Shown one piece after another: positions 49,531 to 61,921 of a DNA stretch of 64,000 bases (within the stretch, counting starts at the first letter, position 1; each line of letters opens with the position of its first letter). The translations under genes were made by a program, and so were the position numbers. The stretch comes from Atkinsonella hypoxylon (lineage: Eukaryota; Ascomycota; Sordariomycetes; Hypocreales; Clavicipitaceae): contig JFHB01000140.1 in assembly GCA_000729835.1 (NCBI GenBank), positions 1 through 64,000 of the forward strand, read 5' to 3'. The notes under the pieces are model-generated. The model made no database searches and was not told where the DNA came from. It worked only from the letters and a program-made list of their open reading frames with translations.

Positions 49531-51864
49531 ATGGATGCCAGGGTATGAACCTTTCCCCTTTTATATTACGGTTTTCTTCTTTGGTAGCTCCTTATATTGT
49601 CTTCCTCGCTTTCTTCCCTCTACCCAGTTGGAGCTATACAAAACCCGCGCTCTGCGTCCTCTATTCTTCAGTTGTGACTGACAGTTGTGCTTTCCATAGC
49701 CCTTCCGACCTCGCGGTTCCGAAAACAACGCACAGTCTCTCCATCAGAAACATAAGTCGACAGGCAATCTGGCCATGGTTGCGGCTACTTCTGCCGTGGT
49801 TGGTTTCCGTGGCCCGGCGAAGCGTGCTGCATTTGTTGACGTGACCAATATGCCTAAAAGCATGGTTGGTAGCGTTCAAGATAGAAAGTTGGGAAAATAT
49901 CAGACAATCAATGGCATGACCAGCGCGACCTTGATTAACAAGGAGAATATCCCAATCACGAATGCTGGCAAAGAAACCCTGGCCCGCCCGGCTCAACGGC
50001 CAAGCAACGTGTCGTCGAATCGACCAAACTTGACGGTGCTCCCTGATGCTGGAAAGAAGCCCGCAGTTGGCGGTAGTCAAGACACGAAGGTCACTGTGCC
50101 AACGGCTGGCGGCCACCTTGGATACTCGAATGCCGCTGCACGACCTCGAACAACCCTTACATCGTCAGACAAAGAAGCTCCTTTGTCTCAATCTACGGCA
50201 ACGCTTGACGCAGCCCTGACACAGCCTCGACATCATAAAAGCCAACCGCACTTGAAGCAATCACGGCAGCCGATGCTCCGCCGAACACAGAGCAAACAAT
50301 TCGAGACCTTCGAACAGAAAACTAGCAAGTCATTGAGAGATTCAGCCACGGCAAGCTCCAATTTGATAGAAATTCCTTCCAGTATTTTGGAAGAACAACT
50401 TTGCGCTGATCTCCCGTATCGTGCTGATGATGACGAGCTACTGCACGAGGTGAATCATACTGCTGCCTATCCAGAGCTTTCCACCAAGCTGGTCCTGATT
50501 TCTGAAGAGGCTCACCAACTGCACGACAACACCCACGACAACACCCACGAAAACCATACACAAGCACTTTCGGAGGCCGAAGAGGATTGGGATGACGAGG
50601 ACCAAGATTATGACGATCAAGACCAGCCATATACTACTGCCCACTCATTCCGATCGCAAAACATGACCACGGGTGGTGTTACTACTATTCTGGCCCCACG
50701 CCTCACTTCCAAGATACAGCGCGAACTGGAAGAAGCCAAGCTTGAAGTGCAGCAGACTCGTTCGTTGGATGATGTTGAAGAAGAAATGTGGGACGTCAGT
50801 ATGGTAGCTGAGTATGGCGAGGAAATCTTCGAATATATGCGGGAACTGGAGGTACGTTTCGCGATCGTGTTGTTACCCTGTCGAAGCATTGCTGCGATAG
50901 CAGAAGTTGTGTGGTTTTTTTTTTTTTCGTTTATTTTTCCCAGATCAAGTGCTCTAACTTTTTACGTGTTTGACTCAGATCAAAATGCAACCGAATCCTC
51001 ACTATATGGAGATGCAGACCGAAATTCAGTGGTCGATGCGCTCAGTTCTTATGGATTGGCTCGTCCAAGTCCACAACCGATTCAGTTTGCTACCCGAGAC
51101 TCTGTTTCTCACGGTCAACTACATCGATCGATTCTTATCTTGCAAGATTGTATCCATCGGCAAGTTGCAACTCGTTGGTGCCACAGCTATTCTGGTGGCA
51201 TCGAAATATGAAGAAATCAATTGCCCCTCTCTTGATGAGATCGTATACATGGTGGATGGTGGTTATACGACAGAAGAGATTCTGAAGGCTGAGCGCTTCA
51301 TGTTGAGCATGCTTAGCTTCGAGCTTGGTTGGCCTGGCCCGATGAGCTTCCTCCGTCGTGTGAGCAAAGCGGACGACTACGATCTTGATACGCGCACTCT
51401 CGCCAAGTACTTCCTTGAGTTGACAATCATGGATGAGCGCTTTGTCGCGTCGCCGCCTAGTTTTCTGGCTGCTGGAGCGCATTGCTTATCGCGATTAATT
51501 CTGAAGAAGGGTGAATGGGTATGTTGGTCACCTGAGAAAGCATTGGATTTAGGCTTGAACTGACTGTTACTTTTAGACCAAGGCACACATCCACTACTCT
51601 GGATATACCTTGGCTCAGTTGCGGCCTTTGGTGACCATGATGATAGAGTGCTGCGAACGGCCTCGCCTTCATCACGCTGCGATTTTCGAGAAATACCAAG
51701 AAAAGAGATTTAAGGAGGCTTCGACAGTTGTTCAGCATGCGTTGGATGCTGGATTCACCTTGCCTCATCATGCTACCCCTATCCGGCCCTTGCGTGGCGA
51801 GGTCGGTGACTTGTCAGATGCTTTACACTACGCAAACAGCTTGTTGGTACCCACGAAAGGCTGA
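49531..51864 (+). CDS. nimE: G2/mitotic cyclin B (NIME type)
   Basis: Four exons, 49531-49542, 49700-50851, 50979-51518 and 51577-51864, all in phase 0, give 663 residues. Exon 1 has only four codons (MDAR); joined to exon 2 it reads MDARPFRPRGSENNAQSLHQ, the expected start of fungal cyclin B. The protein activates Cdk1 for entry into mitosis. Degradation signals are present: a destruction box RAAFVDVTN at 46-54 and a KEN box at 85-87. The cyclin box starts near 380 (MRELEIKMQPNPHYMEMQ, then MRSVLMDWLVQVHNRFSLLP, LFLTVNYIDRFLS, LVGATAILVASKYEEI), followed by a second cyclin fold ending ANSLLVPTKG. The N-terminal region is long and disordered, with repeats HDNTHDNTHEN near residue 278 and an Asp-rich stretch. 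Pyrimidine-rich DNA precedes the start. Confidence 0.94.
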
Positions 51865-53971
51865 CATTGTATGGAACACATCTTCCCGCTCCCGTTGTCG
51901 AGAACCGCCTGTCTGGATGCCCACACAATATATACACATAGATATACCTATACGACTACGCCAGTTGGAGCTGGACTGTTTGGTCCAATGGTCAAGACTG
52001 GACATGTTATATTCTAAAGTTTTATTCCGTCGTACCGATACACAGACCTCGAGATGGCATCTAATGTGTGGACTTTGCTATCCCGATGGGATCACCAAAG
52101 ACTTATTCCACTGCCTACGTCTTTCACGTTCATTTCTTGGACGAGCCTCCCTCGCGCGCGCCGTTTTTTTCCCTTCACGAGAGTCATGACTTACTTCGCA
52201 TCTCTTTAGGCGAGTCACTAGCACATTCGATGAATGCTGTTTCTCTGTTATACATTTCTGGCGTTCTTGGGCTTGCTCGTAGACGAAATGTTTTCATCTT
52301 CTTTTTTCTCTCCGGAACGAACATATACCGCATTCAAGGGAAGGCGTATTCTGGTACATTCGGCGAATGTAGTGCTGTTTTTGGTTCTTTATTCCTTTTT
52401 TTTCGTCGCTGTGCATCTGAAATTTTGATTGATTGCCTCTGGTATGACACGCGCGTATGAAAGGAGCATGGCGTGTTCTGTGATGCAGACGCACAAAAAA
52501 GTATGATGAAACCTTCCATGGAAGGTTCCTTCTGCCGCTGCACGATTGCATGAAGAGAAGAGCCGGCATTTTCATATGGATTAATCTTGCTCAGGCATGC
52601 GGAAAATGCCACGGCTGTGGACGGCATCTTTTGTTGAGATATTCTTATAGCCTTTTGAGGCAAATAATACCAGGCAATTTGGCATATATGACAGACAAGA
52701 CTTATTCACTATGCATTATGTGAGTGTTTGTCCTACTGCTCGCGACAAACTGTGAGCGACATTTATCGGCTTAGTATTATTGGCCATAAATGTGACGACG
52801 AGTGGGCATGTATAGTTATGTAGGTTTCTCCTCGTGATGTTCTTGTGATTATGGAGTGTTGTATGGAACTGAGAATGCAGCAGTGGAGTGAAGTGACTGT
52901 CGCACGAAACTCATGTGAAATGAATGGTTCCTAGTCCACTTCCATGCAGTCATTCGAATCAGGGACTATGACTTGCTTTCAGTCACGCAGCTGATCTCAG
53001 TCGTCTAGTGACGCAGCGTAGTTTTGGGGTCTGCTCCCTTCGGAATGAGAGCGTTATGGGAGAAAGAGCCATTGGAAGGAGTGAAAATTCGAAGATGGTG
53101 TCAGAGCCCAGAGTTACGGAGTACAGATGTATTTTCACGGACAATTACGGCCGGAGTACGGAGTACGAGCATCGCTACGCACACTGCCCACTGCCCTCAA
53201 TGCCATATGGAATCCGCGGACCGCCTTTACTTCCGTTGCCCCGTTGCCCCGTTGCCCACTGTGGCTGCACCGGTGCGTCCTCCGCCAAGGAACAATATTC
53301 CTCCGATGTTAGGTACGCCCCTGGCCTAGCGGCTGGCAGCAGCCGCCAATTGAGGAATTGTTTTTTTTTCCTGTGTGCGTAGACGGTTGAACCCCTTGCC
53401 ACGTCGCAATGCTTCTCGGTGTCGTTGCATAGACCTCTTGACCTGCATTTTTGTTCATGAAAACTTAATGTTCGTACTAGCCACTGACTTTTTATCGCGT
53501 ATTCTACATTTTTTATTTATTTATTTTTTATATGGAGGTGAAGCCGCCCTTGAAATAGGAGTTTTCCCTAGTGTCGCAAATATCCGTTTGGTTTCATTTA
53601 TCCTCGTGACAAGACTGGGGTTTTCTTCGTTTGCTGGACTTCTGTACGAGTGGCCCGTGTCCTCCCGAAGCCACTTTCGCTTTCATATCCCCTCCCCCCG
53701 GCTGAACTACGATCAAGGAGACGAGGAGACTAATCAGTGTCATTGACCTTGACTTCGTAGGCACTGCCCCTGTCATCTGTCTTGCTTTTTATCCCGTGCA
53801 TAGTTTTCCTTTCTTTTTTTTCGGTCCATTGAATTCGGGGCGACAACACCAAGACACATATTGTTTTCCTCAGCCGAGACGGAACGGCACGATACGACAC
53901 GACACCGTCTTTTCTGACCTGTCAGTTATTGGTCTGTATACAGATATAGACTTTTTGTCTTCTGTTTCACC
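51865..53971. other. Intergenic region between cyclin B and the AGC carrier
   Basis: About 2.1 kb without a supported gene. Copies of the ACGGAGTAC motif occur at 53114-53124 and, in tandem, at 53151-53167. The last 200 bases before the carrier ATG are pyrimidine-rich and probably leader. Confidence 0.5.
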
Positions 53972-56266
53972 ATGGCGAGCCCTTCCGCGGTGGTCAAAGA
54001 AATGGTCAAAGAGACTGTCAAAGAGACCCTCGTGGGGACCGCGACCGAGGAGCCTGGTTCCCAATTGTCGGCGCAGTGCAGAGCGCGCTTCAATACGCAT
54101 GCTTTGAAAGATGCCGAGACCGGAGAGCTATATATGGGACAGGAGGAGTTTATCGACGCCATTGCGCCCAAAGATGAAGACTATGTGAGTTGCCGCTACA
54201 AACATATGCCGCTTGATGCTGCTGGCCAACTGCTGACGATTTTTTTTTTTTTTTTTTTTTCGCGCTGTGTAGCACAAGATCAAGCGAGACCAGTACTCCA
54301 TCTTGTTCCGCGTCGCCGACAGCAAAGGCACTGGACGCGTGAGCTTGACGGACTGGGGTGTTTTCGAGAACCTGTTGCTAAAACCAGATGCTGAGTACGA
54401 AATCGCATTCCGCCTCTTTGACGTTGACCGCACCGGCGATGTCAAGTACGATGATTTCCGACGCCTCTACGAGCTCAACAAGGGCCCGGATAACATTCCC
54501 TTCGACTGGGACTGCGAGTGGGCCAAGCTTTACATTGGAAGCAAGAAGAAGCGTCACAACTTGAGTTATCCTCAGTTCTCGCAGATGCTCCGCGGCCTGC
54601 AAGGTGAGCGCATACGACAAGCTTTTCAGCTCTTCGACAAGGACGGAGATGGGTACATTGACCCTGAGGAGTTTGAGCGTATCATTCGCGAGACCTCCAA
54701 GCATAAGTTGTCTGATCATCTGCTGGAGAACCTGCACACTCTGTGCAACATCTCCACGGGTAGCAAGATTTCCTATGCCAACGTCCGAGCCTTCCAGAAC
54801 ATGGTTAAGGAAATGGATTTGGTTGAGCTCATTGTTCGTCGCGCTACCGCAAAGAGCTCTGACGGCAAAATCACTCGGGCCGAATTCATCAACGAGGCTG
54901 CAAAGGTCACACGCTTCTCCCTCTTCACGCCCATGGAAGCCGACATTCTCTTTCATTTTGCCAGCCTGGACGAGCCCTCGGGCCGCCTGGGGTTGAAAGA
55001 CTTTGCCAAGGTGCTCGACCCTTCATGGCGGACGCCCATGTACGAGAACGATGATGCTACGGCTGCTGCGCCGAAAAGGGGATCCATGTTGCGCGGCGCC
55101 CTCGAGTCGGCGTACAACTTTGGACTCGGCAGTTTGGCTGGTGCCTTTGGTGCCTTTATGGTGTACCCGATTGATTTGGTCAAGACTCGTCTGCAGAACC
55201 AGCGTGGTGCTCAGCCTGGTCAGCGACTATACAAAAACTCGATTGACTGTTTTCAAAAGGTTGTTCGCAATGAGGGCATTCGTGGTCTGTACTCGGGTGT
55301 CTTGCCTCAGCTGGTCGGTGTGGCGCCTGAAAAGGCCATCAAGCTGACAGTGAATGACCTTGTCCGAGGCTACTTTACCGACAAGCAGGGCCGCATATCC
55401 GTCGGTGCTGAGATTATGGCCGGTGCCAGTGCTGGTGGTTGTCAAGTGGTAAGTTTGGAGACGAGATGATGATGGAAGCTGGAATCGGTCAAGGTTCGTT
55501 TGCTAACTCAACACTTGAGGTCTTCACCAACCCTCTCGAGATTGTCAAGATTCGACTGCAAGTCCAGGGCGAGGTGGCCAAGACGGTCGAAGGCACACCC
55601 AAGCGATCAGCCATGTGGATTGTGCGTAACCTGGGTTTGGTCGGCTTGTATAAGGGAGCGTCCGCGTGTCTGCTGCGTGACGTGCCCTTCTCTGCCATTT
55701 ACTTTCCCACGTACAGCCACCTAAAGAAAGACTTTTTCGGCGAGTCACCGACGAAGAAACTTGGTGTTTTGCAGCTGCTGACGGCTGGTGCCATCGCCGG
55801 TATGCCCGCCGCCTACCTGACAACACCCTGCGATGTCATCAAGACACGTCTGCAGGTTGAAGCTCGAAAGGGCGAGGCCAGCTACACGGGTCTCCGACAC
55901 GCAGCCAAGACCATCTGGAAGGAGGAAGGGTTCACAGCCTTCTTCAAGGGTGGACCCGCACGTATCTTCCGATCGTCGCCGCAGTTTGGATTCACGCTCG
56001 CCGCGTACGAAGTGCTTCAGAATATTCTCCCCATGCCGGGAAGCACTAAGAAGGAGGAGAAGAAGATGCAGCTCGGGGTAGGCGAGGTGATGAACTCGAT
56101 GACAAAGGCGGCCAATCTGGACACATCACCGTTTGCGCGAAGCCGGAACGCCCTCAAGCTCATCCTGGACCTCGACGAGGATTTTGGACGAGCCAAGATG
56201 CCCGATGCCAATGGCTGGAAAGGTCTGCCAAAGGCCATGGGCGGCGGCGGCCGCAGCGCAGCCTAA
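53972..56266 (+). CDS. agc1: Mitochondrial aspartate/glutamate carrier with EF-hands
   Basis: Three exons, 53972-54184, 54273-55448 and 55520-56266, all in phase 0, give 711 residues. The family exchanges aspartate for glutamate across the inner mitochondrial membrane and feeds the malate-aspartate shuttle. The N-terminal half is the EF-hand regulatory domain: a degenerate hand at 121-132 (DVDRTGDVKYDD) and a full canonical loop at 193-204 (DKDGDGYIDPEE). The carrier half has the three signature motifs PIDLVKTRLQ, PLEIVKIRLQ and PCDVIKTRLQ, one per repeat, plus GLYKGASACLLRDVPFSAIY. Length fits Aralar/citrin. Start context is CACCATGG. The first intron carries a run of 21 T residues just before its acceptor. 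Confidence 0.97.
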
Positions 56267-58930
56267 ACACCTTTTTAAATCATGCTCATGGCAAGCACCG
56301 CCCTTGTCCGACAAATCAAGGCCAGAGCTGAACTATCAACCGGTGAAGACTTTAACACTGCACATCAAGTAACGTGTTTTTTTTTTTTCAACCCCATACT
56401 GTCGCGACGGGATAAAGTGGGGGAGTCTGGGGTCGGTTGCGAAAACGAATTTTGATGTGATGGGAATAGAAGAAGCATCAGAGAAAGGCGTTATGAGGAG
56501 TCTTTTTTGTCTTGACCTAGAATTTCAACTTGGCATCAGCGCGGGCACCTTTTCGTTGCGCACGACGCTGGCTGGATGGCTTTGATGAAACATGTATATT
56601 TTTGTATTGTCATTGCTGTGATTTGTTTTGTGGTGATGCTTGGAGGAAGTAGATGCTAGAGTGGTATAATGGGTGTTGATAGATGAATCCATCGTATGTG
56701 ATGTATGGGTGATTTCTGTAGGCTGACTGCCTTGGATGCTACGATATGTCAAGACGGATTTCTGCGCACTTTTTTTTTTCTTTTTCTTTTTCTTTTTTTT
56801 TTTTTAGGTGACCACCTTTTCTTCCTTTCGAGTGTCGTTGGTGATTGCTCATGTACAGTTCTAGGTTCAGAGACTATTGGCAGGTGAATTGTGTCCAGCT
56901 TTGCGTGAACTAGATCAGATCTAACATGCAGACTTACAGGGATGGCGGCGACTTCATGTATGCCCGGGAACCTGAAAACTGCTATCCGGTTCCCACAGCT
57001 GCATGTGCCAGTATTGATTGACATAATCAAGCTATCTAGGAAGCTTGCGATGACGTAGATGCAATCTGCTTTCTTTGTTATGTGCGTGCTCGACAATGGG
57101 AATAGAGCATCACGTGGTTGGCTCCATGTCCTTATTTAGAGCTACCTAATAGTTACGGGATCATCAGCAATCATTACGTAGGACACATCCCTTTTCCCTT
57201 GCTTACTGATGAGAAAAGTATGTAATTAAGCCTGTGGTTACACTGGATATTTTAGGCGAGCTTTGAGTACGTATTGTGGTGATGTTCTTTGAGTTCTGTG
57301 TTCTGTGTAAAATGTACATGCGTGCATCGCAGCATACCTAGGGTAGCTGTTCTATCAAGCGGCGAGGCGGGCGACATTGGGTGGCAATTTTTAGTCTCCG
57401 AAATTCTACGCATTTTAGCTAGTGCTGGCGACGATACGGAATCGACTCGTCTTCATTTTCAATTACGCGTTGAATTTAACTATGGTGATGCATTATGAAT
57501 TAATGCCTTGGGCAAAGGCTCCTAGGAAGATTTATAGTCTCTCTGGAATGTAGTTACCTACCTAGGGAGGTCCCTATCTAGGTATATGGTCAGAAACTGT
57601 TGATAGAAACCTGTATCAGTGACATTCGCAGGTAGGTAGAATTGCCTCCTCTTCAACCCTGACCTTGGCAATACCTTTGCAGATCATCGGCGTGAGCTCC
57701 GGTTCTTACAGATGAGATGGGCCAGTGCCGACGCAACATGCCGGCAGCTTTTGTCGAGGACATAGCTATATGCCAATCTTTCGAGCACTCGTATCCGAGA
57801 TGGATACGGAACATGCAGCGACCAAGGTTAAGTTACGTGTAACAGAGGCGGGGGGGGGGGGGCCTTTTGATCAGGTGGAGACGTTCTAATGAGTTGCGCT
57901 TGGTTTGAGGCCTAGATTTGGGAAAGACCTTGATGACGGCTAAGAATCAAAGAGTCTCAGACATTTTCATTGGGAATGTTAATTGGTAAGATGTACGGAA
58001 CAGTTGGGGTATATTATTTCCGGAATGAAAGGTCGTCGTCAGTAGAAGCTCTTGTCATTAGGGGTCACACCAGGAAGACGGCTTGACATGGAGCGCTTGT
58101 TCAATGAAATGTCTAAAAATACTTGCCGCGCCTGCTTGTTGCAGATTCAAAATTATAATGTTTTGGCATCCACTTCGGTCGATGGGTTGCGTGAACGGCC
58201 TGGCGTCACACAGCTCACCTGACTTGGCTGTGGATCTCTGGGTCACGAATTAACTATGGCTGGTGTACGGAGTACGGAATACATGTATCAAGTTCATTAA
58301 ATTCAGATGGTCTGTAAGTTATGCCCTTTATTAGGTAGGTCCTTTGCAGGGACTTGTGCCAATCGCTAGCCGGGGGGGGGGGGCAATAATGCTTCTTTTC
58401 CACTGACAATTCCTGTATTCCGTAAAGTGCAAGCAAGGTACGGAGTACGGAGTACACAGCGTTGACTAAAGAGATTATCAAATAGTTAGTTATTTGGCCT
58501 CGTTTGTCAGGATGAACTGATAACCGGTAAACAATGCATCTCGTGACTAGCTTTGCTCCCTTATCGCATGAAAAGGAATTACAAAGGTGTACGGAGTGTT
58601 CCGTCTCTCGCACATGCTCTTCTTGGCCAGACTCATGAATATCACGATCACGGTAAAAAGCAAAGAACCACCGAGTGCACTAGGGGAAGATGGTGCTCGA
58701 GGCCGGGAAATGAGCGTGCGGAGAGGTCAGACCAACGTTTATTAAGTTGGGGTGATCGGTGTGTGAGCCACATCACTTTCGCGAGCCACCCGACGTGGGT
58801 GAAGAAAAATAATCGGGCTGGGACCCGCTCTGAGTGTTCAGATTATGATTTTAGCACAAGTTGCAGCCGCACGGGCATTGATTCAATCCACACCCGTCGA
58901 CAGTCTCGAGTTTTTTTTTTTTTTTTTTTT

Positions 58931-58953
58931 CTTCTTCTTCTTCTTCTTCTTCT
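58931..58953. repeat. (CTT)n microsatellite after a T-run
   Basis: Seven CTT units follow about 19 T residues. Confidence 0.9.
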
Positions 58954-60085
58954 CACCACATTGCCAAACCCCCCCCAAATTATAGCTAGGACGTAACGCT
59001 GCTTTGGCTGAATGAAAAGGTTTATACCAACTCCTCCCCCCCCCCCCCGCGCGCTATACCGAATTGGGGTGGCTGACCAAAGTGTGTGGCTCAAACACGG
59101 ATCACCAGACTTAACCTTAATGGGCTGGAGCTAGGCAGGCCACATGTGCATAGCAATAACAACAGGACAGGAGAGGGACCGGGCTGTGGGGCTGGCCATT
59201 GTTAAGAAAGATCTCACGTGGGGAACAGATTCCATGACGGGGCCAACGCATCCCCCGCAACCCACTGCTTTCCCATATTAATTACCACCCGTCCTGTAAT
59301 TTGAACGACCCCTTGGAGCAAGCAAGCTGTACCATCGATGAGTCCATCGGGCAAGAGCCGAGGCGCACGGTAGTTGTTTTGATTGTGCAAGGTTCGTTCG
59401 TCTAGTTATGCTCTTCGTGAAAAGCATCGTACATGACACTGATGCGCCGTTTGCCATAGTTGAGGTGATAATGGACATACGCAGACCTATCACGATGCTT
59501 CGATTCAGCTGTACGAGTTGCTGCTTGCATAGTTCCCCGTCATCGTGGCATCCGTCTGCGCTTCAGCCCTTCATGGCTTCGGCACTTTCATCGTGATAGG
59601 CAGTCCTTTAGCCTGCATCTGTTTGCCTGCTCACTTCGGCTACTTCACACTCCTGGACACTCCTGCGCACTCACGACAACATCATCCCTGCAACCTGCCT
59701 TCCTGTTCAACACCCGCCTATCAGCAGTCATCCTGCATGTCTCATAGCGCCAGGCGACAACCAAGCTTTCGTTACAAATCTGTCCGAGAAGCGTTACATC
59801 CATACACCGTGGTCTGCTGTATGTAATATCCGTCATCTCGCTACCTAGCCACCTACCAGCCTCCACCAGTCATACGCTTGTAAACTCTGATAAGGCAGGA
59901 CAAACATAGTCATAGACCTCCCATGACAATGCTAGTGCTGTCTTACAGTTGGAAACAAGCTGGTCACTGTCATCAGAATCGGCCTTGGCGCATCATGGTA
60001 CCTACCTAACGTACCTATACTCACTCTTAGGGAGGTAGCCTGGAAATCACATCGTCCTCGCTCGCCCCCTATTCAACTCCCTCCC

Positions 60086-60091
60086 TATAAA
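60086..60091 (+). promoter_or_regulatory. TATA box of the secreted repeat protein
   Basis: CCCTATAAAG lies 203 bp before the start codon at 60289. The leader that would follow is CT- and CA-rich and holds two near-identical TTTTATTTCGCATTTA words at about 60220 and 60253. A strong TATA element fits a highly expressed or inducible secreted protein; this is inference. Confidence 0.5.
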
Positions 60092-60288
60092 GTCATGTAC
60101 AGCTCCCTTGGCTTGACACTCGTTGTTCTGTCCTCATCTCCAACCCTCAATCTCAACAACTGTTGCAGGAAGTCGCTCATTTGTCCATCTCGCTCACAGT
60201 CATTACCTTAAGCCACATTTTATTTCGCATTTACCATTCCTTCCACGACCATTTTTTATTTCGCATTTATCGCATTTACAAATCAAAC

Positions 60289-61089
60289 ATGCATCCCAGG
60301 GTCTACGCTGTTCTCCTCACCTGCCTGTACGGCAGCTCCTTTGGCGCCCCCATCGGTGGTCCAGCCGACGTGGTCCCTAAGGTCGGTGACATCCTGCCCG
60401 CTCTTCCTCTTGGCGGTGCCGATCCGCTTCAGCCTGTTGAGCAGGTTGCTGGTCAACTTACTCAGAACATTCCCTTTGTCGGAAAGGGAGGCCTTCCGTT
60501 CGTCGGTGGCAACAAGGAGACGCGTGATTTGCCTGATCTTCCTGGCCTTAGCGAGCTAGAAAATGACATTCCTTTTATTGGCCATAAGGAATCTACCGGC
60601 AACCGCAAGCGTGATGTACCCGCTCTTCCTCTCGGCGGTGTGAATCAGCTTGTAGAGCCTGTTGAGCAGGTTGCTGGTCAACTCACCCAGAACCTTCCCG
60701 TTGTCGGAAAGGGAGGCCTTCCCATCGTTGGCGGCGACAAGGAGAGGCGCGATTTGCCTGGTCTTCCTGACTTGAGCGAGCTAGAAAACGACATTCCTTT
60801 TATTGGAAAAGGAAGCCTTCCTCTTGTCGGTCGCAACAAGGAGACGCGTGATTTGCCTGGTCTTCCTCTTGGCGGTGCCAAGCAGCTTATAGAGCCTGTT
60901 GAGAATGCTATAGGTCAACTCACCCAGAACCTTCCCGTTGTCGGAAAGGGAGGCCTTCCCGTCGTTGGCGGCAACAAGGAGACGCCTGTCGACGACGTTA
61001 CAGGTCAACCCTCTCAAAACCTTCCCATTGTCGGTCGCGACCTCGCTGACAATGTCATTGCCAATGTTGATTCCGCACTGGAAGACTAA
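60289..61089 (+). CDS. Secreted internal-repeat protein with dibasic (Kex2-like) sites
   Basis: An intronless frame of 266 residues begins at ATG 60289 with a signal peptide, MHPRVYAVLLTCLYGSSFGA, cut most likely after residue 20. The mature part is about three repeats of 75-80 residues. Block A (37-80, 110-155, 188-231) reads LPLGG, EPVEQVAGQLTQN, PVVGKGGLPVVGG, then a charged junction NKETRD/DKERRD. Block B (81-109, 156-187) reads LSELENDIPFIG then another charged junction. True dibasic sites are NRKR-D at 105-109 and ERR-D at 152-155; other junctions keep only one arginine. This resembles Kex2-processed repeat proteins, secreted or matured into peptides. There are no cysteines in the mature part and almost no tyrosine, unlike ustiloxin-type precursors. 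No modifying enzyme is adjacent. Function unknown; a cell-wall or surface protein is an alternative. Confidence 0.85.
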   Translation: MHPRVYAVLLTCLYGSSFGAPIGGPADVVPKVGDILPALPLGGADPLQPVEQVAGQLTQNIPFVGKGGLPFVGGNKETRDLPDLPGLSELENDIPFIGHKESTGNRKRDVPALPLGGVNQLVEPVEQVAGQLTQNLPVVGKGGLPIVGGDKERRDLPGLPDLSELENDIPFIGKGSLPLVGRNKETRDLPGLPLGGAKQLIEPVENAIGQLTQNLPVVGKGGLPVVGGNKETPVDDVTGQPSQNLPIVGRDLADNVIANVDSALED

Positions 61090-61921
61090 GAGGACATCTA
61101 ACGACGCCGACGATTTACCAACACCTTGGAAGATATCACTGAAGAGCTGCTCGCCGATTTCTAAACTACGAACCCGTTTTAATTTCGCGCCCCGAATCAC
61201 CGACAAGGCTGGATACTTTTGGAGGCAGATGTGTCTTGAAATAGGTTTCAAGTTCATGGGATGGCTTTATGTGGTAGTTAATATTGTGCTTATTCAGTAA
61301 CGTGCTTGTGAGGTTTGGAGGACAATGTCGATGAGTCTAGATACCAACAGAGGAAAGCGTCTTAGTTTTCAGCAATAACTGTGTGTCTGCCCGAATGAAT
61401 GTGTGACGTTGTCGAACCATTAAAAAAAACTCAAGTTTAACCTGCTTTTCTAGAAGCAATAACTCGAGCTCTAGTGCCACGCGTCGGCTGGATCTGTGGC
61501 TGAAGGTATGATATTCCATTTGTTCTGAGCCAAGCTAGAGCGCTCGAACTAGCATAGCCAGCTAGCCTGGGCTTCTATAGCCGTGGCTAGCCGCGATGCA
61601 CATCATATATATGTATGTACATTATCGTGTTGTATCGTACGTTACAGAGTACGTGCTCACCAGGCGTCGCCCAATCAGACATGCGGACCCCTCTGCATCT
61701 GACACCACCACCCCCGTTCGGGAAGGCGCGACGAAGGCGCGACTACCAACTTCAACCTCCATCTAACTACTAGGTACCTTATCTCCTGGCCCTCGTAGTC
61801 ATGGGCTGATGGGTGGGTGGTCTTCAGTCTTCTCCTCCAGCATCACCAGACAGACACTCGTTTGGGCCTTCCCTTTCCCCAAGACTCGTGTACAGTCCGA
61901 ACGCGGCTTTTCGCCTTCACC
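61090..61921. other. Intergenic region between repeat protein and cystinosin-like gene
   Basis: About 0.83 kb. The first 130 bases can still be read in other frames as sequence like the protein's tail, but with no clear extension. GCTAGC-rich sequence near 61550-61590. No gene seen. Confidence 0.5.

Larger units (their letters stand above)
56267..60288. other. Gene-free region, 4 kb
   Basis: No gene is supported. It holds poly-T near 56770-56805, G-runs near 57851-57862 and 58372-58383, C-runs near 58970-58976 and 59036-59049, a (CTT)n repeat at 58931-58953, and ACGGAGTAC copies at 58265-58281, 58438-58455 and 58588-58598. The last 200 bases are the promoter and leader of the secreted repeat protein. 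Confidence 0.5.

Noticed and set aside
60163..60288. N-terminal extension of the secreted repeat protein
   Set aside because: The upstream in-frame start is not ATG at a good context, and the internal ATG at 60289 gives an immediate signal peptide.
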